Source: Nitrosopumilaceae archaeon AB1(1) (GTDB lineage: Archaea; Thermoproteota; Nitrososphaeria; Nitrososphaerales; Nitrosopumilaceae). Taken from it: a DNA stretch of 64,000 bases. Of this stretch, positions 8,356 to 16,693 are shown one piece after another. Positions within the stretch are counted from its first letter, which is position 1, and each line of letters starts with the position of its first letter. The position numbers were made by a program, and so were the translations under genes. The notes under the pieces are model-generated. The model saw only the letters and a program-made list of their open reading frames with translations. It made no database searches and was not told the origin of the DNA. Location: positions 154,427-218,426 of the forward strand of contig CP136752.1 in the NCBI GenBank assembly GCA_033471095.1, written 5' to 3'.

Positions 8356-8672
8356 TCTTGAAGAAAGATTCTGTTGCAACTTTGGGTGTTATTCAAGTTT
8401 TGTTAAGATAGCAAGACATTCATAGTGTTAAATTATCTGTGGCCAAGTACAATATGGATTGATTCTGAAATTAGAGTGTGTTATGTGTGATGAATATTCA
8501 TTGAAACCACTCAACATTAAAAATCTAGAAACTATCACCATACAGATTCATTGATCTTATTACTATACAGTATACTAGTCTGAATTAACATTTTGACTGT
8601 ATCTAGTACTCAGTTTTGAATTTTGAAGAATTGTAAATCTATGTTATATGTAACTAATTTCCACACCACAAA
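8356..8672. other. intergenic region with one IS6-like end and no gene
   Basis: About 317 bases between the toxin gene and the convergent propeller gene. The only structure I can point to is a single copy of the inverted-repeat-like motif at 8371-8391. No open reading frame of note and no RNA gene were seen. Confidence 0.6.
8371..8391 (+). repeat. solitary IS6-like terminal repeat motif
   Basis: CTGTTGCAACTTTGGGTG followed by TTA is identical to the left end of the element at 14365 and nearly identical to the left end of the element at 39556. Its core CTGTTGCAA is also the core of IS6-family inverted repeats (IS26 begins GGCACTGTTGCAAA). No partner in reverse orientation was found nearby, so this is probably the remnant of a deleted element. 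Confidence 0.6.
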
Positions 8673-10244
8673 TTATGTAACAGTTATTGTAATAAATTGT
8701 GATACAGACACATTACCTGCATCTCCACCTAGTAGTACTCTGTGTTTGCCGATAAGAGCAGTATCAGATACAACTATATTATAATTTATGGTATTTCGTA
8801 AAGCAGCATCTTCTGGATCAGAACCAAATGGTATAATGACAATATCAGATAACGGAGAGAATATGTTGGATGTTGGAGATACTGTACCACCTGTTTGATC
8901 TGCAACTTTTTCAAGCGTGGCAGATACAGTTCCTACTGTTCCACGTGGAATGACGACATCTGTATCATTGAAGTTTAACGTGTAAGGTAGTGGTATTGAC
9001 GTATCTACAACACCGATATTATTTTCAACCCATTCTGTAAACCATATTAAATCTCCATCTATAGCAAAGTCAAATACTTGAGCCAATCCACAATTTTTCA
9101 TTATTTGACAATCAGCCCAAAATGGATTCATCGAGGGTATCAGATACTCGACTAGAACCTCAGATTCAGGATCAAATACGCCTATACGATTTGCAGTTTG
9201 CTCATTGAATACAAGAAGGTTATCATCAGTAACATCTATCCAATAAGGTCTAGAAACAGGATTAACAATTACGCCAGTAACATTACCATACGTAGATACA
9301 GTGGGAATTGATGTAACATATCTAGTAAAAGTCTCTTTGATGGGATCAAATTTAAAGAAAAAGTTACTAGATGTATCTACAATCCAAATATTGTCATTTT
9401 TATCTGCCACCAATCCATTTGGCGTGGTCAGACCAGGGGGAAAAGGATATGCCTTAGAACTATTGGTCAATACAGAATCTAAATCATCACGGAATGAGTC
9501 GAAAGGTATGTTGGAGAGTACACCACCTTTTTGAAATACCCAGTTTGTAAACCAAAGAGAACCATTAGAGTCAAGAGCAACATCACTAGTAAAGGAATTT
9601 TCTACAGGAGACGGAAGTAGAGAGTATTCAGTATCCATGGATTTTGCATCTGCTATATCCAATAGAGCTAATTTAGCACCTGTAAAATCATTAATAATAA
9701 TTGAAGAGTTTATTATGCTTAATTTTTGTGGTAAGGAACGAGTCTCAACAGGGAATGGGATCATAGTATAAGTATTCATAACAGGATCAAATTGCCAAAT
9801 AGAATCAAAACTATCATCGGTGAACCAAATGTTTCCATCAGAGGATGAATCTATACCCCACATCATCGAACGTGAATCAGAAGTCCACTGTGGATTTGGA
9901 TAATCAGTAAACGTTTCAGTTTTAGGATCAAACATTCCCAGTCCACCAGTATTTGTTTGTGTAAACCACACATTAGAGGAGTCATCCACAAATATTGCCA
10001 AAGGTTGAACACACCAAGTTGATATTTTATATTCTGTAATATAGGGGGTGGTCTTTGCCGTACTAGATTCACAAAAGCGAATCTGCTCATCAATAGAATA
10101 ACTATTAGGATCTCCAGATACACCGTCACCAATAGAATCATCAGGCTCTGGAATTAATCCTGGTATACCTATCACAACTCCTGATGTCAACATTAGACCA
10201 CCAAAAAATGCAAATGCTAAAATTCCTTTTGTTCGTTTTTTCAC
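8673..10244 (-). CDS. secreted Vgb-like (streptogramin lyase-type) beta-propeller protein
   Basis: A 523-residue exported protein. The N-terminus MKKRTKGILAFAFFGGLMLTSG is a signal peptide or membrane anchor. The body shows repeating propeller blades with the pattern NVWFTQTNTGGLGMFDPKTE, NIWFTDDSFDSIWQFDP, SLWFTNWVFQKGGVLS, NIWIVDTSSNFFFKFDP and LIWFTEWVENNIGVVD. This matches the Vgb/SMP-30-like family called streptogramin lyase, common among secreted proteins of these archaea. The last roughly 110 residues form a separate beta domain. Actual lyase activity is doubtful; the fold is more often used for binding. It is transcribed alone, convergent to the toxin operon. Confidence 0.75.
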   Translation of the reverse strand: MKKRTKGILAFAFFGGLMLTSGVVIGIPGLIPEPDDSIGDGVSGDPNSYSIDEQIRFCESSTAKTTPYITEYKISTWCVQPLAIFVDDSSNVWFTQTNTGGLGMFDPKTETFTDYPNPQWTSDSRSMMWGIDSSSDGNIWFTDDSFDSIWQFDPVMNTYTMIPFPVETRSLPQKLSIINSSIIINDFTGAKLALLDIADAKSMDTEYSLLPSPVENSFTSDVALDSNGSLWFTNWVFQKGGVLSNIPFDSFRDDLDSVLTNSSKAYPFPPGLTTPNGLVADKNDNIWIVDTSSNFFFKFDPIKETFTRYVTSIPTVSTYGNVTGVIVNPVSRPYWIDVTDDNLLVFNEQTANRIGVFDPESEVLVEYLIPSMNPFWADCQIMKNCGLAQVFDFAIDGDLIWFTEWVENNIGVVDTSIPLPYTLNFNDTDVVIPRGTVGTVSATLEKVADQTGGTVSPTSNIFSPLSDIVIIPFGSDPEDAALRNTINYNIVVSDTALIGKHRVLLGGDAGNVSVSQFITITVT

Positions 10245-10292
10245 AAAAACAAAATGATAATAGACGTTAATATTTTATTCCAATGATTAATT

Positions 10293-10646
10293 CTATAAAA
10301 GACGCATATCGCCAGTTATATCGTCAATTCTGTTCCCATCTGCTGGTCCCAAACAGATGCACGTTACTGTACCCGGTTCAAGCTGAGTATGCCCTGCATC
10401 AGATACCTCAGCCCACGGAATATCCATTTCTGCAGCAGATCGCTTGAGTTTAATAATATCAGAGATACCAGATGCTCGAACTACTATTTTCACTTGAGAT
10501 GGCCACCACGAATCATACCAATCAGAATAATTACGTCTGGCTTTATCGGCAGCCATTACACATGCATGACCTACTTGAGCGGCAATCTTACCTTTGCCCA
10601 TACCTAGATCAGTACGAACAGCAATCACTTGTTTGAAATCAGCCAT
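10293..10646 (-). CDS. pth2: peptidyl-tRNA hydrolase, archaeal type (Pth2)
   Basis: Releases peptides from prematurely dropped peptidyl-tRNA. The 117-residue length is normal for the family. It begins KQVIAVRTDLGMGKGKIAAQ, continues VGHACVMAADKAR, and has the conserved ending DAGHTQLEPGTVTCICLGPA. The lysine in GKGK and the aspartate of DAGHT correspond to the usual active-site region. Monocistronic; about 115 bases separate it from the divergent FAD enzyme gene. Confidence 0.95.
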   Translation of the reverse strand: MADFKQVIAVRTDLGMGKGKIAAQVGHACVMAADKARRNYSDWYDSWWPSQVKIVVRASGISDIIKLKRSAAEMDIPWAEVSDAGHTQLEPGTVTCICLGPADGNRIDDITGDMRLL

Positions 10647-10761
10647 GAGTATTAATGAGTTACATCATAATTAAAAGCATATCAAATTTGACAAAGTTGT
10701 TTCATAATTGTAGAATTGACAACACGAATACAATAAATAATTACACGATACTGTAATAATC

Positions 10762-11886
10762 ATGTATGATGTAATAGTGGTAGGTGGCAGTATTGCAGGG
10801 CTACTATGTGCAAGAGAGATTGCAAAAAATCATTCAGTATTAGTTGTAGAAGAAGATCATGAGATTGGAACACCAGAGCATTGTGGAGGTCTTGTTAGTA
10901 GGAAAGGATTGGATTCCATTGATGTTCCTATACAAAGGAGCGCCAGTAGAGTGAATAAAGCTAGATTGTATGCACCTAGTGGGAAAAATTTGGAGATAAA
11001 TTCTATGGCACAAAATATACTCCAAATTGATTGCAGAGAACTTGATAAACAAGTAGCAATTCAGGCACAAGAGAATGGCGCAGAGATTATGGTTGGAAAT
11101 AAATTTTTAAAATTTTCAAATAATATAGTACATACCAGTCAGGAAGATTTTGAGTGTAAATGTATGGTTGATGCTAGAGGCATACAGGCACTAGCAAACA
11201 ACGACAGAGAGGGATTTTTATCTTCTGCACAATATCAGGTGTATGCGGATTGGATTGATGGCGAAACTGTAGAAATTTATCTCGATCAAAAATTATATCC
11301 TGGGTTCTTTGCATGGGTTATTCCCATTGGAAAACATGTTGGCAAGGTTGGCATTGCAGGTAAAAAAATTAATGCAGAGAAGACAGTAGAGAAATTCATG
11401 GAGAGTAGAGGTAAATATTCAATCATGAGAAAAATATTTGCACCTATTTGGATCAAAGGTCCAATCAAGCAATTTGTTACTAATAATGTAATAACAATAG
11501 GTGATGCAGCTGGACAGACAAAACCTACAACTGCAGGAGGCATATATTCAGCAGGGATGGGAGGCATACTAGCAGGAAATGCAATTGATAAATTTTTAAA
11601 ATCTCAAAATAGTGAAGAGTTGAATCAATATAAAATACAATGGCACAAGATGTTTGGTGCAGAATTTGAAAAGCAGTTTTTGGGGAGAAAAATCCTAGAA
11701 AAACTTGATAATTCCACCATAGATTCACTATTTTCTGCAATATCACCTGAAATGATACAAGATATGGCAAAAAGTGAAGATTTTGACTTTCATAGTGGAA
11801 TGCTGATCAAGATGCTAGGTGTAAAAGGAACTTTCAAGATTGCACAGATGTTACTTGGTAGTGAATTTAAAAAATTATTAAAATAA
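10762..11886 (+). CDS. geranylgeranyl reductase-family FAD enzyme
   Basis: An FAD-dependent oxidoreductase of 374 residues. The N-terminus MYDVIVVGGSIAGLLCAREI is a dinucleotide-binding motif, followed by VVEEDHEIGTPEHCGGLVS, the Cys-Gly-Gly segment typical of geranylgeranyl reductases. The second FAD-binding region reads ITIGDAAGQTKPTTAGGIY. Members saturate the isoprenoid chains of archaeal membrane lipids or quinones. The exact substrate is not readable; several paralogues are usual in one genome. It lies directly upstream of truD in the same direction, with a gap of about 40 bases. Confidence 0.85.
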   Translation: MYDVIVVGGSIAGLLCAREIAKNHSVLVVEEDHEIGTPEHCGGLVSRKGLDSIDVPIQRSASRVNKARLYAPSGKNLEINSMAQNILQIDCRELDKQVAIQAQENGAEIMVGNKFLKFSNNIVHTSQEDFECKCMVDARGIQALANNDREGFLSSAQYQVYADWIDGETVEIYLDQKLYPGFFAWVIPIGKHVGKVGIAGKKINAEKTVEKFMESRGKYSIMRKIFAPIWIKGPIKQFVTNNVITIGDAAGQTKPTTAGGIYSAGMGGILAGNAIDKFLKSQNSEELNQYKIQWHKMFGAEFEKQFLGRKILEKLDNSTIDSLFSAISPEMIQDMAKSEDFDFHSGMLIKMLGVKGTFKIAQMLLGSEFKKLLK

Positions 11887-11926
11887 ATAGAAATGATTTA
11901 ATCAGATAGGTCTCTACTATACTGTT

Positions 11927-13108
11927 ATGCTTCCTAAAATAGATCAAGAGATTGGCATGGATGTGTATAGTACTAATTTTGTAGGTTGTGGCGGTCGTAT
12001 AAAGGAGAAAAATGAAGATTTTCAAGTTGTAGAATTATTATCTAAATCTATTCTAGAGGATATAAACTCAAAAGGCAAATACACAGTATATAATTTGAAA
12101 AAAAATGGGATAGATACAACACACGCTTTGAATTTAGTTAGAAATAAGACTGGTATGAATCTAAAAGCACTTGGTCTCAAAGATGCACACGCAATGACAG
12201 AACAATATGTCTGTACAACAAGAACACAAACTGGAAATAAATTAGTAAACACAGACAAGGTAAGCATATCACAAATTGGATTTGTAAATAAACCATTTTC
12301 AAAAAAAGATATGATAGGAAATCAATTTACTATAAAGATCAACGATATTAAATCAGATATTGCAAGTTTGAATGATGAAATAATTTTAAATTTTTATGGA
12401 TATCAAAGATTTGGATCAAAGAGACCGGTTAGCCACAAAATCGGCAAAGCCATCATACAAGGAGATTTTCAATTGGCAGTGGAGACACTTTTAGGGGCTA
12501 CATCAGAATATGATACAACAGAGAATAATAAAACAAGACAGAGATTAGCAGAGAATAGTATATCGTATGAGGAGATTCCAAAGGGCATGGATTTAGAGAG
12601 GATGATTTATCGAAAAATGACAGAGTGTGGAGATTATCTTGTGGCATTACGCAATATACCAGTATCTATGAGGAGATTTTTTGTTCAAGCCTATCAATCC
12701 TTTCTATTCAACAAGACACTGAGTAGAATATACAAAGATGAGATATCATTGGAGGCCAAAGATGGAGATGTCTGTTTTAATTCAGATGGAAAAATTGGAA
12801 AATATAATTTTAAAGCAGATGATAAACTTGCAATTCCATTTGTCGGATATTCCTATTACAAAAAGACAAGATTTCATGAAATAATATCAGAGGTTTTACA
12901 AGAAGAGAATATTAAACCAGCCGATTTTTTCACAAAACAGATACAAGAGGCAGGTAATGAGGGAGGGTTCAGAGAGGCACTAATCATGCATCAAAATTTT
13001 ACAGTAACTAATAATATCATATCATTTATGTTAACAAGAGGTTCATTTGCAACTATACTTTTACGAGAGATTATGAAACCTGAAAATCCACTAGAGTCAG
13101 GATTTTAA
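11927..13108 (+). CDS. truD: tRNA pseudouridine synthase D
   Basis: Modifies uridine 13 of tRNA to pseudouridine. At 393 residues it has normal archaeal length. The catalytic aspartate lies in LKALGLKDAHAMTEQYVCT (GLKD motif), and the family signature LNFYGYQRFGSKRPVSHKIG follows at about residue 150. The TRUD insertion and the ending MLTRGSFATILLREIMKPEN also fit. The 3' end overlaps the convergent membrane-protein gene by four bases. Confidence 0.95.
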   Translation: MLPKIDQEIGMDVYSTNFVGCGGRIKEKNEDFQVVELLSKSILEDINSKGKYTVYNLKKNGIDTTHALNLVRNKTGMNLKALGLKDAHAMTEQYVCTTRTQTGNKLVNTDKVSISQIGFVNKPFSKKDMIGNQFTIKINDIKSDIASLNDEIILNFYGYQRFGSKRPVSHKIGKAIIQGDFQLAVETLLGATSEYDTTENNKTRQRLAENSISYEEIPKGMDLERMIYRKMTECGDYLVALRNIPVSMRRFFVQAYQSFLFNKTLSRIYKDEISLEAKDGDVCFNSDGKIGKYNFKADDKLAIPFVGYSYYKKTRFHEIISEVLQEENIKPADFFTKQIQEAGNEGGFREALIMHQNFTVTNNIISFMLTRGSFATILLREIMKPENPLESGF

Positions 13109-13512
13109 GTTTCTTTATCTGGCATGAGATTTGCAAACACTCTATTGCCGAATTGTTTACACTCAGGACTAGTATTATCTCGATTAGATTTACACTCTTC
13201 AAATATTTTAGACTCTACCCATGTTCTATATGTAAAACATTCTGGACTTTCAAGATCATTATTTTTTAGACATTGTGAAAATTGAATACCATTTTTGAAT
13301 TTTACACAGGATTCAGAAACAAAATCAACGGCTTTACAATTTTCAAATTCTAATACTTTTTGTCTCTTTATGCTATCTCCATACAAGACATCATCTGCAA
13401 CAAATAAGCTAAGAATTCCAATAGTAGCAAGTGAAAATGCCACCATGAACATAGATATGCCCACAGCACGATAATTATGTGGATTTTCGTCGCTCAATGA
13501 GTAAAAATTCAT
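13105..13512 (-). CDS. single-pass membrane protein with Cys-rich outer domain, unknown function
   Basis: A 135-residue protein I do not recognise. One membrane helix lies at about residues 17-38 (ISMFMVAFSLATIGILSLFV). The following part contains six cysteines arranged in pairs (ENCKAVDFVSESC, QCLKNNDLESPEC, ECKSNRDNTSPEC), which suggests disulfides in an extracytoplasmic domain. It converges on truD with a four-base overlap and stands alone. Confidence 0.6.
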   Translation of the reverse strand: MNFYSLSDENPHNYRAVGISMFMVAFSLATIGILSLFVADDVLYGDSIKRQKVLEFENCKAVDFVSESCVKFKNGIQFSQCLKNNDLESPECFTYRTWVESKIFEECKSNRDNTSPECKQFGNRVFANLMPDKET

Positions 13513-13581
13513 TCAAGTAGAATTTAATCCTTTCAAAAGGGAAGATTAAAAATTAAACACAGATGAGTATTTTGTATAGTT

Positions 13582-13905
13582 ATGGCGTTTCAGATATTTC
13601 AATATGAGTTTCTGGGTCCGATAAAAATCTCAGAGTGGGGACCACCGATGGAAGAGGTGGTATATCTGATACTCTCAAAAAAAGATGAAAAATTCCACAT
13701 AATATACACCGACCAAACTGCTGGAACTCAAAAGAAAGATTTTTTCACGAAAGATTTAGAATCAGATTGTTGGCATACACATGGAGGGATATCAGATGAA
13801 ATTTATCTTGCAATATATCCCATGTGGAAATCAGATGAGAATGCAAGGAAGCGTCTAGTAGATAGAATAATAAACAAGTTTAAACCAGTTTGTAACGAGA
13901 ATTAA
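13582..13905 (+). CDS. small conserved protein, unknown function
   Basis: A 107-residue soluble protein, probably alpha/beta, with no recognised family. Notable segments are MAFQIFQYEFLGPIKISEWG, EEVVYLILSKKDEKFHIIY and SDCWHTHGGISDEIYLAIYP. Codon use and intact length fit a real gene. It converges with the coiled-coil gene after it by a four-base overlap. The WGPPMEE and WHTHGG stretches look like a binding surface, but no function can be given. Confidence 0.55.
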   Translation: MAFQIFQYEFLGPIKISEWGPPMEEVVYLILSKKDEKFHIIYTDQTAGTQKKDFFTKDLESDCWHTHGGISDEIYLAIYPMWKSDENARKRLVDRIINKFKPVCNEN

Positions 13906-14171
13906 GATTTTCTAACCATATTTTCAACTTTGAATATATGAAGTGTAAGAAAATATATAGCTTTTTTTAAATGGTTAAATTCTTTTAGAGTGTGTGATTG
14001 TTGATCTACTAATACAAGAAGTGTTTTTGTGACGTTACGTTGCCAGTTATCTTCAGAAGATGCCTCTAGAGCATTAATTTTAGATTTTAGTGCATCTAGT
14101 TGTTTTTGCATTTCATCACTTTCGCTGTGAAGTTGAAGTTTATCATCATTACATGGTTTAATCTCAGTCAT
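13902..14171 (-). CDS. small coiled-coil protein
   Basis: An 89-residue protein with a clear heptad-rich stretch (about residues 15-40, DEMQKQLDALKSKINALEAS) and a second helical half (FNHLKKAIYFLTLHIFKVEN). No known family. Its ATG overlaps the stop of the tiny Cys-rich gene upstream as ATGA, so the two are translationally coupled and may act together. Confidence 0.55.
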   Translation of the reverse strand: MTEIKPCNDDKLQLHSESDEMQKQLDALKSKINALEASSEDNWQRNVTKTLLVLVDQQSHTLKEFNHLKKAIYFLTLHIFKVENMVRKS

Positions 14172-14320
14172 GACAATTCCTCATCTATTAATTGGATAGA
14201 GTCAACATACTCTTTGCACTGACATCCAGGGATCATACATTTACCTAGTTTTAAGAGAGATGCACCAGGTTCAGAGGTGTTGTGAATATCAGAGGTGTGA
14301 TTACAATTGTCACAGTTCAT
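14168..14320 (-). CDS. tiny Cys-rich (zinc-binding-like) protein
   Basis: A 50-residue protein starting MNCDNCNHTSDIHNTSEP and containing KCMIPGCQCKEYVDS. The CxxC pair plus the later C-x5-C-x-C cluster look like a metal-binding site. It overlaps the coiled-coil gene by four bases (ATGA), which supports it being a real gene in a two-gene operon. No family is recognised. Confidence 0.6.
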   Translation of the reverse strand: MNCDNCNHTSDIHNTSEPGASLLKLGKCMIPGCQCKEYVDSIQLIDEELS

Positions 14321-14431
14321 AAAAAAATATAATCTAGGCTACATTTAGCCATTTTGAAAATATGTTCTGTTGCAACTTTGGGTGTTACTCATAAATCAAT
14401 GAATTATAATTGTTATTATAAAAACAGTAAA

Positions 14432-14626
14432 TTATACCACAAATGTGTTCACAAATTGCAACGAATCAATAATGTATTTCCTTGTTAATGGCAGTCCTGA
14501 TACAATCTTAGAATTATATTTTTTGCTTTTCATAACACTGCAACAGTTAGGCATACTAGGGGACTCGCTCAGATGCCCATTTGCGATTTTATACAAGTCT
14601 CTTGCGTGTATTTCTATTTGTGACAC
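14432..14626 (-). CDS. small ORF with a MPxCC-like motif, possibly a gene fragment
   Basis: A 64-residue frame, MSQIEIHARDLYKIANGHLS followed by PSMPNCCSVMKSKKYNSK. The order of a helical start, the MPNCCSVM core and a strand-like end resembles a small domain found in uncharacterised bacterial and archaeal proteins. I cannot name it with confidence. It lies inside the IS6-like-ended segment, close to the left end, and could be a remnant carried by the element. Confidence 0.35.
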   Translation of the reverse strand: MSQIEIHARDLYKIANGHLSESPSMPNCCSVMKSKKYNSKIVSGLPLTRKYIIDSLQFVNTFVV

Positions 14627-14667
14627 TCCGTTCTGCCTAGCGTCATTCGTTCATAATATTCGATAAA

Positions 14668-15187
14668 TTGTCAAACTCTAAAATTATTGGTATATCAATT
14701 ATGGCCATCATCATAAGTTTGGGATCTGTGGCTTTGACCACACTATCTATTTCAAATATTCCCAGTATTAATGAATATGTTGGTCTTTATGACAAAAGTG
14801 TCGAATTATTAAACAAGATGAAAGAAGTACAGAAACTAAACAATGAATTGATACAGTTAGAATCTTACGCAAATGTCGCAACCTTAGAACGTGATAAACT
14901 TTGAGACAGTTCAATAAGATATATGCTGAAATCACCACAGAGTATAATGAAGAGTATATAGTCTATTAAACACTCTTTTGACAAGATACTCTACAAATAA
15001 TAAATGGGATCGTTATGATGAAATTTTACAGTATATGACCGTATTAGAAAATAATTATTTAAAAGATACCAATGCTCATAATGCTCATTTGAGTAATTAT
15101 TTTGATGATCTTTTAACATAACGTTCAACATATAATAACAAATACGGTGATTTGGCAAATAAGATATCTGATATTATTGACAAGTAG
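14668..15187 (+). pseudogene. decayed gene for a membrane-anchored coiled-coil protein
   Basis: The first frame (starting TTG at 14668) encodes a membrane segment, GISIMAIIISLGSVALTTLS, then a helical region, EYVGLYDKSVELLNKMKEVQ, and stops at 14904. Further on another frame carries clear coding text, NNKWDRYDEILQYMTVLEN and NAHLSNYFDDLLT, broken by one more stop and ending at 15187 with NKYGDLANKISDIIDK. Both parts look like pieces of one helical protein of about 170 residues damaged by a frameshift and a stop. Function unknown. Confidence 0.5.
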
Positions 15188-15247
15188 TGAATAAAATGTA
15201 TTTGAGATTCTTTTTTATACACTGGATAAAAACGGAGACAAAATAAC

Positions 15248-15439
15248 ATGGATGTTTTATTGATTGTATATCTCACGATTAATATTTTGATTGCGTATAT
15301 CAATCAAGCAGATCTATCTTTTACACATTATCTTGGCAGATATGGATTTTATATTCTTCTAGCAGGATTATTAATTTATGGTTCATATATGTTGATTACA
15401 AGAAATAGTGATAAATCCAAGAAGAATCAAAAGAAATAA
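15248..15439 (+). CDS. small two-helix membrane protein
   Basis: A 63-residue protein with two hydrophobic segments (VLLIVYLTINILIAYI and GFYILLAGLLIYGSYMLI) and a basic tail KSKKNQKK. It is intact, lies inside the IS6-like-ended segment, and has no recognised family. It could be a passenger gene or part of the decayed gene before it. Confidence 0.45.
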   Translation: MDVLLIVYLTINILIAYINQADLSFTHYLGRYGFYILLAGLLIYGSYMLITRNSDKSKKNQKK

Positions 15440-15496
15440 AATTAAAATAGAGATTATAGTATCGCTCCATGAATAGCACCCGAATTTGCAATAGAG

Positions 15497-15642
15497 TCTT
15501 TACTATGATTATTAACAATTAACTCATTGCCACTAGTACCAAGTTTATTTGGTGTGGATTTTACAGATATGTCACATAAATAGTCGGCAAATATCTCAGA
15601 TTGAGTTTTTAAATTAATAGTATCAGATTCGTCATATTGCAT
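15497..15642 (-). pseudogene. N-terminal gene fragment cut by the IS6-like end
   Basis: The minus-strand frame starts MQYDESDTINLKTQSEIFAD and runs into the terminal repeat of the element, where it reads DSIANSGAIHGAIL before stopping at 15454. The last residues are translated repeat sequence, so only about the first 48 residues belong to the original gene. The original product is not recognised. Confidence 0.4.
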
Positions 15643-15721
15643 ATATCAAATATTTAATTTTTTTCCATCACATCATTGTGGTCAAAATTAGGTTTGAGTG
15701 AAATGATTTTATGTAAGGAAT

Positions 15722-16693
15722 TTAAGATACGAGTTTGACAGATTTAATTTTTTTATGTAGATAAACAAATGCCAATGTTGGTAGACCAACATAAATTAGC
15801 AAGTTGATAGCAATTACAAGTAATCCCAAAGCCAACACACTATTCTCCGAGTCATCTGCCATCGTCATTATAGAGACACTAGAGAGTAGAGGATATAGAA
15901 TAGTCTGAATTATTTCACGCAGTAGAGGGTTTTCACGCTCAGCATCTGCAATTATAGGTGAAAAGGTGTAATAGATTTGGTTGAATGATGTTATAAATGA
16001 TATTCCAGGTAGACTAGTCATTAAAGTTGTATCACGTATCTCTCTGAGCATTTGTACTTGTTGTGAAAGCTCAGTTCCATATACTGCTGTTGCGATTAGA
16101 CAACCACCTTCAGTAGTGGTAGTAGTAGAGTTATCATCCTTCATGGTTTTATTGTCCATTATGGTTTTATTGTCCATTATGGTTTTATTGTCCATTATTG
16201 TTTTATTGTCCATCATAGTATCATCATCCATCATGGTATCATTATCCATCATGGTATCATTATCCATCATGGTATCATTATCCATCATGGTATCATTATC
16301 CATCATAGTATCATTATCCACTATGGTTTTATCGTCCATTATGGTTTTATCATCCTTTATGGTACCGGTAGATGCAACAGGTAGTGTAGAATCAAAAGTG
16401 ATGGAACCGGTGGGTTGAGAAATATCTACTAATTTTTGTTCACTTGTAAAGAAAGTATTAGAGTATACGCTAGCCTTTACAGATACAAAGCGTTCATCAG
16501 AAGACACTAGACCCAAATAGACGACTCTGTCAGAGTAGGGCTGTGTTAGGGAGAGTTGAGTTGCAATTACCCCTAGTTTGGAACTACTAATAGTAACAAA
16601 AGCATCATCAGAGGATGGGCTAGCAATAATTTCAACTAGTTTTTTATCATCAGCTGACTTCCCAAGATACTTTGTGAATAATAGCCTCTGCAA
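15722..16693 (-). CDS. giant surface protein, C-terminal piece with CFI-box-like domain and membrane anchor
   Basis: A 323-residue piece. It begins out of frame with the preceding piece; the true junction is probably a one-base loss near 16655, joining KVSWEVS to ADDKKLVEIIASPSSDDAFV. A beta domain is followed by a hexapeptide linker (D-N-x-T-x-M repeats). Next comes GGCLIATAVYGTELSQQVQM with LREIRDTTL, resembling the CFI-box C-terminal domain common in archaeal secreted proteins. The last part has a transmembrane helix, LALGLLVIAINLLIYVGLPT, and a basic tail, as expected for anchoring in the membrane. Confidence 0.65.
   Translation of the reverse strand: MQRLLFTKYLGKSADDKKLVEIIASPSSDDAFVTISSSKLGVIATQLSLTQPYSDRVVYLGLVSSDERFVSVKASVYSNTFFTSEQKLVDISQPTGSITFDSTLPVASTGTIKDDKTIMDDKTIVDNDTMMDNDTMMDNDTMMDNDTMMDNDTMMDDDTMMDNKTIMDNKTIMDNKTIMDNKTMKDDNSTTTTTEGGCLIATAVYGTELSQQVQMLREIRDTTLMTSLPGISFITSFNQIYYTFSPIIADAERENPLLREIIQTILYPLLSSVSIMTMADDSENSVLALGLLVIAINLLIYVGLPTLAFVYLHKKIKSVKLVS
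16138..16346 (-). repeat. 18-base tandem repeat encoding a hexapeptide (MDNDTM-type)
   Basis: About 11-12 tandem copies of an 18-base unit encode the six-residue repeat D-N-D-T-M-M or D-N-K-T-I-M. Two versions exist, one with N-D-T-M and one with N-K-T-I, each clustered, which indicates local slippage. It forms a low-complexity, Asn/Asp/Thr-rich spacer just before the CFI-box-like domain, and the copy number is likely to vary between strains. Confidence 0.85.

Larger units (their letters stand above)
14365..15497. mobile_element. probable non-autonomous element with IS6-like ends
   Basis: The left end at 14367-14387 (CTGTTGCAACTTTGGGTG plus TTA) and the right end at 15475-15496, read on the minus strand as CTCTATTGCAAATTCGGG, form an imperfect inverted repeat with about 17 of 21 bases matching. 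The right end is nearly the same as the right end of the decayed IS at 41787-41809. The interior of about 1.1 kb shows no transposase. It holds a small ORF, a decayed membrane/coiled-coil gene and a small membrane-protein gene. I could not find a convincing target duplication. Confidence 0.55.
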
